Assembly (NCBI RefSeq): GCF_019891395.1
Contig: NZ_CP078143.1
Location: 2,369,001-2,433,000, forward strand
From: Nitratireductor kimnyeongensis
GTDB taxonomy: Bacteria; Pseudomonadota; Alphaproteobacteria; Rhizobiales; Rhizobiaceae
DNA length: 64,000 nucleotides
Reading direction: 5' to 3'
Made by a program: the position numbers and the translations under genes. Position 1 is the first letter of the stretch; every line of letters begins with the position of its first letter. Below are positions 51,786 through 61,517 of this stretch, piece after piece. The notes beneath the pieces are model-generated. The model was not told the origin of the DNA and did no database searches. It worked only from the letters and a program-made list of their open reading frames with translations.

Positions 51786-53012
51786 TCAGATGCCCGATGC
51801 AGGGCTGGAGGGAACAGCCCCTGGATCGTTGCAATATGAACCCTGCAGAGGGTCGGACATGATACGATCGCGGCCAGCTTGCTTGGCGCTATAAAGATGA
51901 CGGTCCGCCCGCATCAGCAGGGTTGCGAGATCGTCGTCGGCATTCTTCAGCGCAATGCCGAAACTTGCCGAAAGCTGGATATTCTTTCGGGGGATCGAAT
52001 GTATCTTCGATGACAGTGCTTGGCGCAATCGTTCGGCGAGATCGCGGGCGCCCGCGATGTCTGTATGCGGTAGAAGGAGCGCGAACTCCTCACCACCGAT
52101 CCGGCCGACAATATCGCTCGAGCGCGCGCATTTCCGCAACATACCTCCGAATTCTCTGAGTGCTGCGTCTCCGCCGTGATGGCCGAGCGTGTCGTTGATC
52201 TGTTTGAAATGATCGAGATCGCAGACGATGAGAGAGAGCGGAGCTTTGCGCCGCGATTTCATATGGCGGCGTGCCTGCTCTTCAAAGCCTCGACGGTTCA
52301 GCACGCCGGTCAGCCCATCCAGGTCTCGATCCCGCCGCAACGCATTCATTACGTCCGTCAGGATAGTGGCGAGGACAGTTAAGGCAAGTGCAGCCCCCAT
52401 GACAGACAGCGAAAGTTGCAGCGTTTGCCAGAACAATGAATCGCCCGGAGCCATGGCCAGCTTTGGCAAAGAGCTTTTTGCCGTCAGCAATGTTCGCGGA
52501 AAGAAATGCAAAGCAAAGGCAAGCAGGACCCAAAAGAGAACATGGTCGGCTCTGCCGGTCTTGCGGGTTGGCAAGATGCGCAGCGCCACGACGAGGAGAA
52601 CTGCACCGTAGCTGAAGTTCTGCACATAGATCCGCGCCAACAGATTGGGCTGAACATATGCGAAATACCACAACGACGTCATGATCGCCGCGATGAGAGC
52701 TATTCCGGCGATGAACCCGAGCCTTTTGCCGGCGCGACGTAAAATGCCCACGCTCGCCAGCATCACGGCCAGCGTGTAGAGAAACCCGGAGAAGAGCGCA
52801 TTCGGCCCGATTCCCGTAGGCCATTGCAGAACTTGGGAAAGCATGGCGAGACCGAACAGAGCGGACGCGCCGGCGAGAACGGCAGAATGCAGGTGACGCC
52901 TGTCCACCGACCAAACCCACATGAAACCAAACGCAAACAAGAGCAGAATGGTCGGACCGATCAAGCCGGTCATGCTGATCTCAGGGCTATTCTCCATTGG
53001 GGCATCCAGCAT
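51786..53012 (-). CDS. Membrane-bound diguanylate cyclase (GGDEF domain)
   Basis: 408 residues. The first about 215 residues hold 6-8 membrane segments with no named sensor domain; the rest is a GGDEF domain making cyclic di-GMP (LDGLTGVLNRRGFEEQ, LIVCDLDHFKQINDTLGHHGGDAAL, the active-site motif GGEEF in RIGGEEFALLLP). The product-inhibition site RxxD is present (RSSD, five residues before GGEEF), so feedback control is expected. Start could be at 53012, 52997 or 52973. Convergent with the LysR gene. Confidence 0.92.
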   Translation of the reverse strand: MLDAPMENSPEISMTGLIGPTILLLFAFGFMWVWSVDRRHLHSAVLAGASALFGLAMLSQVLQWPTGIGPNALFSGFLYTLAVMLASVGILRRAGKRLGFIAGIALIAAIMTSLWYFAYVQPNLLARIYVQNFSYGAVLLVVALRILPTRKTGRADHVLFWVLLAFALHFFPRTLLTAKSSLPKLAMAPGDSLFWQTLQLSLSVMGAALALTVLATILTDVMNALRRDRDLDGLTGVLNRRGFEEQARRHMKSRRKAPLSLIVCDLDHFKQINDTLGHHGGDAALREFGGMLRKCARSSDIVGRIGGEEFALLLPHTDIAGARDLAERLRQALSSKIHSIPRKNIQLSASFGIALKNADDDLATLLMRADRHLYSAKQAGRDRIMSDPLQGSYCNDPGAVPSSPASGI

Positions 53013-53229
53013 GCTAAGGAGCGCCGGGCCTGGGCGCGGCGCTCAAAGTCCTTCACGCTTTCCCTAATGTCAGATTCACAACAAAGGTTGAAGAGATGTC
53101 GGTGACGCACCCCAGTGTCGTTGCCGGAGACTGGATCACCTGCACCAATCGCTGATGCGCAGAGGCCATTGGCCCTTTGATTCCTTTGGGTTAGTGCGTC
53201 GCTGGCAAACACATGGAATCGGGAGCGGC

Positions 53230-53967
53230 ATGGAAGATTATCTTATTCTGGCAGTTGCAGCTTTCTTCGCGGGCACGTTGAACACCGTGGCGGGTGGAGG
53301 AACCTTCCTGACCTTCCCGGCTCTCGTCTATGCAGGTATTCCAATTGTCTCTGCCAACGCCACCAGCGCTGTCGCCGTGTTCCCCGGCTATCTAGGGGGC
53401 GCGCTTGGTTTCCGATCCGAGATCGCTGCCTTCGACCGTCGCCGTCTCGTGCACATTGCCGCCCTCACGGCCCTTGGCGGGTTGGTCGGCTCGCTTCTCC
53501 TGCTTGTGTCCTCCAACAAGGCATTCTCGCTCGTTGTCCCATTCCTGCTGGCCATCGCCACGGTCACCTTCGCCTTCGGTACGAAGATTCAAAGCATCGC
53601 CCGCCGTTTTGGCAGCGGAACGGGGAAGGGCTGGTTCAGCACTCTTCTGATTTCGATCTACGGCGGCTATTTCAATGGCGGTCTGGGCATCGTCCTGTTG
53701 GCGCTCTTCTCGCTCTGGGGCATGCGCGATCTGAACACGATGAACGGCCTGAAAAGCGGCCTTTCTTTCATCCTCTCGGCCATTTCCGTGATCACCTTCG
53801 CGGTTGCCGGCATTGTTGCCTGGCCGCAGGCGCTGGTCATGATGGTTGCGTCCACGATCGGCGGATATGCAGGCGCTCCGTTGGCCCGCGCGCTCCCGGC
53901 TTCTGTGGTGCGGTTGGTGGTTATCGTGGTCGGAACGGTGATGAGCCTGATCTTCTTTTCAAGATAG
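53230..53967 (+). CDS. Sulfite exporter TauE/SafE family protein (TSUP permease)
   Basis: 245 residues from the ATG at 53230, with GGGAG upstream. 7-8 membrane segments and the family motif AGTLNTVAGGGTFLTFPALVYAGIPIVSANATSAVAVFPG in the first half and FNGGLGIVLLALFSLWGMRDLNTMNGLKSGLS in the second. TSUP proteins move organosulfonates, sulfite or organic acids. It stands alone with no related neighbour, so the substrate is open. Confidence 0.9.
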   Translation: MEDYLILAVAAFFAGTLNTVAGGGTFLTFPALVYAGIPIVSANATSAVAVFPGYLGGALGFRSEIAAFDRRRLVHIAALTALGGLVGSLLLLVSSNKAFSLVVPFLLAIATVTFAFGTKIQSIARRFGSGTGKGWFSTLLISIYGGYFNGGLGIVLLALFSLWGMRDLNTMNGLKSGLSFILSAISVITFAVAGIVAWPQALVMMVASTIGGYAGAPLARALPASVVRLVVIVVGTVMSLIFFSR

Positions 53968-54319
53968 TTTTAGGTGCTTGGGGGGCGGCGTTCGCGATTA
54001 TGGCGTTAGCTTATGTGGCGCCGTCATTCGGGCGAGGGGATATGCTGGCAACTTGATTCAGTCATGATTTGCCGTTCGGCGAGCGCAATGAAGGGCCTTC
54101 CGGTTCCTGCCGCATAACCCGGGCTGCGCCGAAAGCTCTTTTGTTCAACCCAGCCTTGCTTTTGACTCAATCTGCCGCTAAATGATGCCTATCGAAATTG
54201 CTGTTGAACTTTGTTTTTGCGCTGTCAAGCGCCCCTACGATCTTCCCTCAAATTCGAACTCTCTGATGCACGGCAGTTGCCAGCATCAATTCCCTATGAC
54301 GATTTGAAAGGAAAATCGT
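53968..54319 (+). other. 352-base region upstream of the cold-shock gene
   Basis: No supported gene. It probably includes a long 5' leader of the csp gene, as is usual for cold-shock genes, with a small GCGCT/AGCGC hairpin at 54219-54232. AAAGGAAAA precedes the csp start. A terminator for the TSUP gene was not clear. Confidence 0.45.
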
Positions 54320-54529
54320 ATGACTATTGGTACCGTAAAGTTCTTCAACGCCACCAAAGGTTTTGGCTTCATCGCGCCTGACAATGGCGACAATGATGTC
54401 TTCGTCCACATCTCTGCCGTTGAGCGTGCTGGCATGCAGAACATCGTGGAAGGCCAGAAGCTGAGCTTCGACATTGTTCAGGACCGTCGGTCCGGCAAAA
54501 GCGCTGCAGACAATCTGCAGGCTGCATAG
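54320..54529 (+). CDS. Cold-shock protein (CspA family)
   Basis: 69 residues. Single OB-fold nucleic-acid-binding domain with RNP1 KGFGFI (14-19) and RNP2 VFVHIS (27-32), start MTIGTVKFFNATKGFGFI and end NLQAA. These proteins bind single-stranded RNA or DNA and act as RNA chaperones. Monocistronic, with a long upstream region and an intrinsic terminator downstream. Confidence 0.96.
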   Translation: MTIGTVKFFNATKGFGFIAPDNGDNDVFVHISAVERAGMQNIVEGQKLSFDIVQDRRSGKSAADNLQAA

Positions 54530-54587
54530 TTTTCATTTCTGCGGCGTGACCACGGATGTACTGGCACGCTGTATTGAGATGATCAGG

Positions 54588-54615
54588 AAGGTCGGGTTAG
54601 CGCCCGGCCTTTTTT
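54588..54615 (+). terminator. Intrinsic terminator after the cold-shock gene
   Basis: AAGGTCGGG (54588-54596) pairs with CCCGGCCTT (54603-54611, one G-T pair), followed by TTTT. Confidence 0.85.
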
Positions 54616-54641
54616 GCGTTTGCTCTTTGGTTCGGATTTCT

Positions 54642-56489
54642 TCAGCTCTGGTGAGCTGGGCCGGAAGCACCGTTTCCAGCATGGTCCTCCCACACCATGT
54701 GCCCGTCGCCAATGTCGCGCGCGATCTGCTGCTGCGGCACATGGTCGAGTTCATGCACAGGGCTTGGCAAATCCTCGGCCCTTTCCATGAAGGCGCGGCG
54801 CGGGCGTGAGGGATCGGCCACCGGTACCGCCGCCATCAGTTTTTTCGTGTAATCATGCTGCGGGTTCTCGAAAATCTGCGCCCGGCCGCCCATCTCCACG
54901 AAGCGCCCCATATACATCACCGCGACGCGGTGGCTGATCTGCTCCACCACGGCCATGTCGTGCGAGATGAAAAGATAGGACATACCCGTCTCGTTCTGGA
55001 TGTCCTGCAACAGATCGAGCACCTGCGCCTGAATTGAAACGTCGAGTGCGGCTACCGATTCATCCGCCACGATCAGTTTTGGCGACAATGAAAGCGCGCG
55101 GGCGATGCAGATGCGCTGGCGCTGGCCGCCGGAGAATTCATGCGGATAGCGCCGCATTTGGTCGGTTGAAAGCCCGACGCGCTTAAAGAGATAGGCAACC
55201 CGGTCTTCCAGCTCGCTGCCGCTTGCAAGCCCGTGAATTTGCAGTGGCTCAGCCACCAGATCGCCCACCCGCATGCGCGGATCGAGCGAGGCATAGGGGT
55301 CCTGAAAGATCATCTGCACATCGCGCAGCACCGGCCGCATGGCGCGCGGTGCAAGCCCGCGCGTGGAACGCCCGCCGACGCGAATGTCGCCCTTCCACGG
55401 GATCAGGTTCAACAGCGCCTTGCCGGTGGTGGACTTTCCGCAGCCCGATTCCCCCACCAGCGAAAGCGTCTCGCCCGGCCTGATGTCGAAGGAAACACCT
55501 TCCACTGCGTGCACACGTTGCACCGGGCGCTGAAGGATGCCGCCCTTGATGTCGAAGCGCACGGTCAGGTCTTTCACGGAAACCAGAGGTTCGGGAACAA
55601 GTGGCGTATCCGGCCCGGTTCCGGGTCGCGCTGCCACGCGCTTCGGCTCCGTGGTGCCGGTCATCTCGCCCAGCCTTGGCACTGCAGAGAGCAGCTCTTG
55701 GGTATAAGGGTGACGCGGTTCTGAGAAAATCACGCTGGCAGGGCTGTGTTCCACCATACGCCCGTGCTGCATCACCAGCACATCGTCTGCCATCTCGGCC
55801 ACCACGCCCATATCATGGGTGATCATGATGACAGAGATGCCGAGATCGGCCTGCAGCTTGCGGATCAGCGCCAGTATCTGTGCCTGCACGGTTACGTCGA
55901 GCGCTGTGGTGGGCTCGTCGGCAATCAGGATCTGCGGGCTTTGGGCCAGCGCCATGGCGATGACCACACGCTGGCGCATGCCGCCGGAAAGCTCATGCGG
56001 ATATTGTTTCAAGCGCCGTGCCGGCTCGGGGATCTGCACCTGATCCAGCAGTTCCAGCGCGCGGGCGCGGATTGCACTGTCGGAAAGTCCCCCATGGGCG
56101 GAAATCGCACCGGAAAGCTGCTTGCCGATGGAAAGCACCGGGTTGAGCGAGGTCATCGGCTCCTGAAAGATCATGCCGATATGCTGCCCACGCACCTGCC
56201 GCATTTCGGTTTCCGGAAGGGCAAGAATGTCCCGCCCCGCCAGCATGGCGGTGCCGCCTGAAACCCGTGCCATGGGTTTTGGCAAAAGCTGCATGAGGGA
56301 AAGCGCGGTCATAGATTTGCCGGAACCGCTCTCGCCCGCAATGCACAGTGTCTTTCCGCTCTCCAGCGTGAAGGACAGATCGTCGACGACCGTGCGCGCG
56401 CCTGCTGGCGTGGCCACCTGCACGGTGAGCCCACTCACCTCCAGAAGGCCGGTAGCTGAAGTGATGTCTTTGGCACGCGCTTTGGTCAT
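54642..56489 (-). CDS. Fused dipeptide/oligopeptide ABC transporter ATP-binding protein (DppD-DppF fusion)
   Basis: 615 residues with two complete ATPase domains. First: Walker A GESGSGKS, signature [16 protein letters not shown], Walker [13 protein letters not shown]. Second: GESGCGKST, FSGGQRQRICIARAL, LIVADESVAALD. A DppD/OppD C-terminal extension follows each (HPYTQELLSAVP; HDYTKKLMAAVPVADP). The Walker B Glu of the second domain is followed by Ser-Val rather than Pro-Thr, as often in DppF. It is the last gene of the amide/peptide operon and energises the two permeases encoded upstream. Confidence 0.94.
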   Translation of the reverse strand: MTKARAKDITSATGLLEVSGLTVQVATPAGARTVVDDLSFTLESGKTLCIAGESGSGKSMTALSLMQLLPKPMARVSGGTAMLAGRDILALPETEMRQVRGQHIGMIFQEPMTSLNPVLSIGKQLSGAISAHGGLSDSAIRARALELLDQVQIPEPARRLKQYPHELSGGMRQRVVIAMALAQSPQILIADEPTTALDVTVQAQILALIRKLQADLGISVIMITHDMGVVAEMADDVLVMQHGRMVEHSPASVIFSEPRHPYTQELLSAVPRLGEMTGTTEPKRVAARPGTGPDTPLVPEPLVSVKDLTVRFDIKGGILQRPVQRVHAVEGVSFDIRPGETLSLVGESGCGKSTTGKALLNLIPWKGDIRVGGRSTRGLAPRAMRPVLRDVQMIFQDPYASLDPRMRVGDLVAEPLQIHGLASGSELEDRVAYLFKRVGLSTDQMRRYPHEFSGGQRQRICIARALSLSPKLIVADESVAALDVSIQAQVLDLLQDIQNETGMSYLFISHDMAVVEQISHRVAVMYMGRFVEMGGRAQIFENPQHDYTKKLMAAVPVADPSRPRRAFMERAEDLPSPVHELDHVPQQQIARDIGDGHMVWEDHAGNGASGPAHQS

Positions 56490-56499
56490 GGGGCCCTTC

Positions 56500-57444
56500 T
56501 CAAGAGAAAACGATGCGCGGGAAGTAGAACGAAATCACCCAGTTGGGCTGGTCGACGATCTCGCTGATGCGCAGGTCGCCGCATACCGAACACAGCATAT
56601 AGGCGTCCTCGGGCGAGAGTCCGCGCGTGGCGCACAGAAGGTCGATCATGCCGGAAAGGGCGGCGCGCGCTCCTTCCATGAGGTCGGAACCGATGCCCGT
56701 CGTCACCTCATAGCCTTCCGCATCCAGATGCCGCGTCACCGGCCCCGGTGTGGTGAAACGCGGCATGGCAAGATTGGCATCCTTCACCACGTCGAGCTTT
56801 ACCGCCACATTCATCTGGCTCTCAATGGCGGTGCCGCACACCTCGCCATCACCCTGGGCAGCATGCGTATCGCCGATGGAGAACAGCGCGCCCTCCACCT
56901 CGACCGGCAGATAAAGCGTGGTGCCCGCTGCCAGATCGCGAATGTCGAGATTGCCCCCCATGCGCCGCGGTGGCACCACGGAATGCAGCCCCGCTTCCGC
57001 CGGTGCCAGACCGATGGTTCCGGCGAAGGGTTTGAGCGGAACACGGCCATGTTCGCCGAAGGCAGCCGGCGCGAGGCTTGCCGTTTCATAGTTCCATAGC
57101 GTCAGCGCCGGGTCCTTGAACTGGTCCGCCAGAAGCCCGAAGCCGGGAATATTCGCCGTCCAGCCGAAGCCGGACGGTTTGAACGATAAGATTTCCACCT
57201 TCAACGCATCGCCGGGCTTGGCCCCATCCACATAGATGGGGCCATTGACCGGATTGACCTTGGAGAAATCCAGCGTGGTGATGTCATCCACGGTGCTGTC
57301 GGGTGAAAAATGGCCGGAGCCGGAATCCAGACATTCAAATTCCAGCGTTGAGCCCGGCGTCACCCTTTCTGCGGGCGGGATCGAATGATCCCACCCGAAA
57401 TGGTGATGACGCCCGTGGATGGTGTAGTCGCAGTTACTGCACAT
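56500..57444 (-). CDS. Acetamidase/formamidase family protein
   Basis: 314 residues from the ATG at 57444; starts at 57453 or 57465 would overlap the binding-protein gene. It matches the FmdA/AmdA zinc-dependent amidase family: YTIHGRHHHFGWDHSIPP, VNPVNGPIYVDGAKPGDALKVEIL, GGNLDIRDLAAGTTLYLPVEVEGALFSIGDTHAAQGDGEVCGTAIE and the C-terminal SVCGDLRISEIVDQPNW. It releases ammonia from formamide, acetamide or related amides. Encoded within an ABC importer operon led by an AmiC/AmiR pair, so amide breakdown after uptake is the likely role. Confidence 0.9.
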   Translation of the reverse strand: MCSNCDYTIHGRHHHFGWDHSIPPAERVTPGSTLEFECLDSGSGHFSPDSTVDDITTLDFSKVNPVNGPIYVDGAKPGDALKVEILSFKPSGFGWTANIPGFGLLADQFKDPALTLWNYETASLAPAAFGEHGRVPLKPFAGTIGLAPAEAGLHSVVPPRRMGGNLDIRDLAAGTTLYLPVEVEGALFSIGDTHAAQGDGEVCGTAIESQMNVAVKLDVVKDANLAMPRFTTPGPVTRHLDAEGYEVTTGIGSDLMEGARAALSGMIDLLCATRGLSPEDAYMLCSVCGDLRISEIVDQPNWVISFYFPRIVFS

Positions 57445-59062
57445 CTTTGGCATAAACCTCGTCATAGTGGACGGGAATGTGCACCGGATCGACGAACAAC
57501 TTGTCGTCGCCGCCGATGCGTTCGGAACGGATGGTGAAGCGCTCTTCGTTGAAGATCGGCGCCCATGGCGCGTCTTCCATCACTTTCAGATAGATATCGC
57601 GCCACATAACCTCGCGCTCGCCGGCTTTGGCCGGGTCGACCATGGCATCGGCGTCCTTGGCCATGGCATCGAGATCCTCGTTACAATACCAGGCCCAGTT
57701 CCAGCCGCCCGGCACCGCGCCGTCACAGCCGAGGATCGGACCGTAGAAGTTGGACGGATCGGGGAAGTCGGCAATCCATGCCATGCCGCCCGACCAGATC
57801 ATCGGAGCCTGATCTTCCTCGCCGCCTGCCGCGATCACATTGGCCTGCGCCAGTGACTTGATCGAGGCGTTGATGCCGATGGCCTTCAGATCCTGCTGAA
57901 TTGCCTGCGCGATGCGTGGCTGCGGGTCGGTGTTCATCACATAGAGCTCGGTCTCGAACCCGTCGGCAAGCCCGGCCTCGGCCAGAAGCGTCTTTGCCGC
58001 TTCCGGATCATAGGCATAGCCCTCGTAATCCTTGGCATAGCCCGGCATGGAGGGCGGCAGAGGTTGGTTGGCGGCAACAGCACGGCCATTGATGATACGC
58101 AGAATGCGGTCCTTGTTGATGGCCATGTTCACGGCCTTGCGCACTTCCGGTTTGTCGAAGGGCTCCATCTTCACATTCATGGTCACATAGCCGGTGTGTA
58201 GCTGGCCGCCCTGAATGATCAGATCCTTGAATTTGGGGTCGTTCTTCACCTCGATGAACTTCGCCGGCGGAATGCCGTCGCCCGGTACGTCCACTTCGCC
58301 ATTTTGCAGGCGCAGAAGCGCAACCACCGGCTCCTGTCCGACCTCGAAGATGATCTGGTCGAGTTTCGGCACGCCAGGGTTCCAGTAATCCTCGAACCGC
58401 TCGAACACGAGGCGCTGGCCGAGCGTCCATTCGGAGAGCTTGAAAGCGCCGGAACCGACCGGATGCTTGCCGAAATCAGCTCCGTGTTTCTCCACCTCTT
58501 CCTTGGGCACCACATGGGCGAAGTTCAGCGCCAGCACATGCAGGAAGGTCGCGTCGGGGCGGGAGAGCTCGAACTTGATGGTGTGGTCGTCCACCACGGT
58601 GATGCCGGAGAGCCCATCCGCATCGCCGCTGGAGGCATCCTCAAAGCCCTTGATGGAACCGAAGAAGCCTGCGCCCGGGCTCTGGGTCTTCGGGTTCACC
58701 GTGCGCTCGATGGAGTACTTCACATCCCCGGCGGTCAGATCGCGGCCATTGTGGAATTTCACGCCGTCGCGCAGCTTGAAGGTGAAGACAGTGCCGTCGT
58801 CGGAAATCTCGTAGGATTCGGCGATCTCCGGGCGCAGTTCGGTCGTGCCCGGCACATAGTCCATCAGCCCGTCAAACAGCGATTTGATCATCGACCAGTT
58901 CTGCCAGTCATAGCCGATAGCCGGATCGAGCGTGGAGACATCATCCTTGTAGGTCACGGTCATGGAGCCGCCCTGCTTGATGTCTTCTGCAAGTGCAGGG
59001 GCAAGCATGGCGGAGGTGGAAAGGGCAGCGGCGGCAACGCCGGCCAGAAGCAGTTTTCTCAT
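57434..59062 (-). CDS. ABC transporter substrate-binding protein, peptide/DppA type (family 5)
   Basis: 542 residues. Signal peptide 1-25 (LLLAGVAAAALSTSAMLAPALAED), then the family 5 fold (GGSMTVTYKDDVSTLDPAIGYDWQNW, YEISDDGTVFTFKLRDGVKFHNGRDLTAGDVKYSIER, HPVGSGAFKL). Binds peptides, amides or other substrates in the periplasm. In the same operon as two permeases, an amidase and a fused ATPase. Ligand unknown, though the context suggests an amide. Confidence 0.93.
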   Translation of the reverse strand: MRKLLLAGVAAAALSTSAMLAPALAEDIKQGGSMTVTYKDDVSTLDPAIGYDWQNWSMIKSLFDGLMDYVPGTTELRPEIAESYEISDDGTVFTFKLRDGVKFHNGRDLTAGDVKYSIERTVNPKTQSPGAGFFGSIKGFEDASSGDADGLSGITVVDDHTIKFELSRPDATFLHVLALNFAHVVPKEEVEKHGADFGKHPVGSGAFKLSEWTLGQRLVFERFEDYWNPGVPKLDQIIFEVGQEPVVALLRLQNGEVDVPGDGIPPAKFIEVKNDPKFKDLIIQGGQLHTGYVTMNVKMEPFDKPEVRKAVNMAINKDRILRIINGRAVAANQPLPPSMPGYAKDYEGYAYDPEAAKTLLAEAGLADGFETELYVMNTDPQPRIAQAIQQDLKAIGINASIKSLAQANVIAAGGEEDQAPMIWSGGMAWIADFPDPSNFYGPILGCDGAVPGGWNWAWYCNEDLDAMAKDADAMVDPAKAGEREVMWRDIYLKVMEDAPWAPIFNEERFTIRSERIGGDDKLFVDPVHIPVHYDEVYAKDVQ

Positions 59063-59108
59063 CTCAAGTGTTCCTTTCTCTGGTGCTGCACATTTTGTTG
59101 GTCTTGCA

Positions 59109-60029
59109 TCAGCGCAGCTTGATGCGCGGGTCGATCAACGGGGTGATCAGATCGGCAAGAAGATTGCCGAGCACGATGGCGCAGGCTGAAACCAGTGTGA
59201 CGCCCATGATGATGGGAATGTCGACGCGCTGGATCGCCTGCCAGGCGAGCTGGCCGATGCCCGGCCAGCCGAACACGCTTTCCACCACCACAATGCCCGA
59301 CATGAAGAGCCCGATGTCGATGCCGATCATGGCGATGATGGGCAGGATGGCGTTGGGCAGCGCATGTTTGAAAAGCACCTTTGCGCGGGTCACACCGGTG
59401 GCGCGGGCGGTGCGGATATAATCCTGCCGGAGCACGTCGATCAGCGATGAGCGCATCATGCGCGAATACCAGCCGGCCCCCAGGAAGCCGAGCGTGATGG
59501 AGGGCAGGACAAGATGTGCGAAGGTGCCGTAGCCGCCGATCGGGAACCAGCCGAATTTCACTGCAAACACGTAGAGCAGCAGAATGCCGATCACGAATTG
59601 CGGGGCCGACACGCCCACGAAAGAGGCAATCATCAGCGTATCATCGGTGCGCGAGCCGCGTTTCAACGCGGCCACCACGCCCATGGTCAGGCCCAGCACG
59701 AGTTCGCAGAAGATTGCTCCCACCATCAGGAGAAGGCTCGCGGGCAGCCGCGAGGCGATGAGTTCGGAAACCTCTGTCTTTTGCAGATAGGAGCGGCCGA
59801 GATCGCCATTCAGAAGTCCGCCGAGATAGCGCAGATATTGCTCATAGAAGGGCAGGTTAAGCCCAAGCTGTTCGCGGATGTTCTCCACCGTCGCGGCCGT
59901 TGCACTGCGGCCGGCGATCTGGCGGGCCGGGTCAGCCGGCACGAGATAAAGCAGCACGAAGGTCACGAAGCTGATGCCCAGCAGGATCAGCGCGGTCTGG
60001 ATCAGGCGGCGGGCGACATAGGCAAGCAT
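59109..60029 (-). CDS. ABC transporter permease, DppB type
   Basis: 306 residues, six membrane segments. The start YVARRLIQTALILLGISFVTFVLLYLVPADPAR is the classic DppB opening, and the EAA loop is ARATGVTRAKVLFKHALPNAILPII. It touches the upstream permease gene at TGATG (ATG 60029). Confidence 0.95.
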   Translation of the reverse strand: MLAYVARRLIQTALILLGISFVTFVLLYLVPADPARQIAGRSATAATVENIREQLGLNLPFYEQYLRYLGGLLNGDLGRSYLQKTEVSELIASRLPASLLLMVGAIFCELVLGLTMGVVAALKRGSRTDDTLMIASFVGVSAPQFVIGILLLYVFAVKFGWFPIGGYGTFAHLVLPSITLGFLGAGWYSRMMRSSLIDVLRQDYIRTARATGVTRAKVLFKHALPNAILPIIAMIGIDIGLFMSGIVVVESVFGWPGIGQLAWQAIQRVDIPIIMGVTLVSACAIVLGNLLADLITPLIDPRIKLR

Positions 60030-60919
60030 CAGTGGCGCCCCTGCTGTGTCGGGTCGAGAATGTCGCGCAGCGCATCGCCCACAAGGTTGAAACCCAGTGC
60101 CAACGCCAGAATGGCAACACCCGGAATGAAGACGAGCCAGGGCGCGGAGGTGAAATAGGTCTGGTTCTCGAAGATGATGTTGCCCCAGGAGGGAATGGGC
60201 GGCTGAACGCCGATGCCAAGGAAGGAAAGCGTTGCTTCAAGGAGAACTGTGGTGGCGATGCCGAGCGTCGCCCAGACGATGATGGTTGACAGAAGATGCG
60301 GCAGGATATGGCGGAACAGGATGCGGCCCGCACCTGCGCCCATGGCGCGCTCTGCCACAACGAAATCACGTTCGGCGATGGAGCGCGTCTCGGTATAGGT
60401 CACGCGGGCGATCTGCACCCAGTTCACCATCGCGATCACCATGGCCACGATCCACAGGCTGGGGCTGAAGATCGCTGCCAGAACAATGGCCAGAAGCAGC
60501 GCCGGAAAAGCCATCATCAGATCTGTGAATCGCATCAGCACCGTGTCGACCCAGCCGCGGAAGTATCCAGCGGAAATGCCAACCGCCGAGCCGATCACCA
60601 CGGCGATGCCATTGGCCACAACGCCGATGATCAGGGATGTCTGCGCACCATAAATCAGGCGGCTGAAGAGATCGCGCCCAACGAGATCGGTGCCGAACCA
60701 GAACTGCGCATTGGGTGGCAGCGGAGCACCCTCGATGGTCAGCCCCTCGAAGAACTGCTCATAGGGATTGTAAGGCGCAAGCCACGGAGCGAAGACTGCG
60801 GCTAGCACCACCACCGCGATGATGATCAAGCCTGTCAACGCCAGCGGCCGCCGCAAAAGGCGCACCATCACCGAAGGCGTCTGCGTCCCGGTGTTTTTTT
60901 CAGCGACCGTTTGTGACAT
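60029..60919 (-). CDS. ABC transporter permease, DppC type
   Basis: 296 residues from the ATG at 60919. N-terminal LLRRPLALTGLIIIAVVVLAAVFAPWLAPYNPYEQ, FWFGTDLVGRDLFSRLIYGAQTSLIIG and the EAA loop VVAERAMGAGAGRILFRHILPHLLSTIIV are typical. The start lies inside the last 20 bases of the upstream ANTAR gene, so transporter and regulator are translated from one message. Confidence 0.94.
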   Translation of the reverse strand: MSQTVAEKNTGTQTPSVMVRLLRRPLALTGLIIIAVVVLAAVFAPWLAPYNPYEQFFEGLTIEGAPLPPNAQFWFGTDLVGRDLFSRLIYGAQTSLIIGVVANGIAVVIGSAVGISAGYFRGWVDTVLMRFTDLMMAFPALLLAIVLAAIFSPSLWIVAMVIAMVNWVQIARVTYTETRSIAERDFVVAERAMGAGAGRILFRHILPHLLSTIIVWATLGIATTVLLEATLSFLGIGVQPPIPSWGNIIFENQTYFTSAPWLVFIPGVAILALALGFNLVGDALRDILDPTQQGRH

Positions 60920-61517
60920 TCGTCCGTCCGTTTGTGTCCAGGCTTGCAATGATGCCGGCGGCAGCCTTCTCGATGGAGCGACGCTCACCCATGGCGGTCT
61001 TGCGAAGATGGTTGTAGGCGGTTTCGGCATCACAATTGTGCTTCAGCATCAAGATGGCGGTCGCCTCTGCCACAACCTGTCTCTTGGCAAGTTGATCCTT
61101 CAGTCGGGCGATCTCTTCCGTCTGGGCCGTGCGCCGCAGAAAAGCCTGACTTGCCACGACAAGTGCACTGTAGAGCCCGGCGCTGCCGATCGGCTTCAGA
61201 AGCTGAGCATCCGCCCCTTGCCCGATCGTCCAGGCAATGCGGCCTGGAGCTTCGGAGCCGATCAGCGCTATGATGGGCATCGGCGCAAGCCCTGGCGCCC
61301 AGGGAAATTGCTCGTCATGGCCCATATCGGCATCGATCAGGAGCACGTTAAAGTCCCGCATCGCCTCCTGATCTTCAAGCGTCGGCCAGGCCTGTTCAGC
61401 GGCGATGCCGATGCGTGCGCATTGCGCGGTCAGCGCATCCACGTTCTGGTGCGGCCGATGCAGGATCAGCGCCCGCCAGCCGACGAAATTGGGTGTATGG
61501 GCAAGGGCCGGGCTCAT
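60900..61517 (-). CDS. amiR: ANTAR-domain antiterminator (AmiR-like)
   Basis: 205 residues. The N-terminal about 125 form a pseudo-receiver like that of AmiR (RALILHRPHQNVDALTAQC, NVLLIDADMG, PMPIIALIG, DAQLLKPIG). A coiled coil (TAQTEEIARLKDQLAKRQVV) leads into the ANTAR RNA-binding domain (AEATAILMLKHNCDAETAYNHLRKTAMGERRSIEKAA). ANTAR proteins bind paired hairpins in nascent RNA and prevent termination. Its start overlaps the amiC-like stop (ATGA). In Pseudomonas AmiC holds AmiR inactive until amide binds; the same logic is inferred here. Confidence 0.9.
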   Translation of the reverse strand: MSPALAHTPNFVGWRALILHRPHQNVDALTAQCARIGIAAEQAWPTLEDQEAMRDFNVLLIDADMGHDEQFPWAPGLAPMPIIALIGSEAPGRIAWTIGQGADAQLLKPIGSAGLYSALVVASQAFLRRTAQTEEIARLKDQLAKRQVVAEATAILMLKHNCDAETAYNHLRKTAMGERRSIEKAAAGIIASLDTNGRTNVTNGR

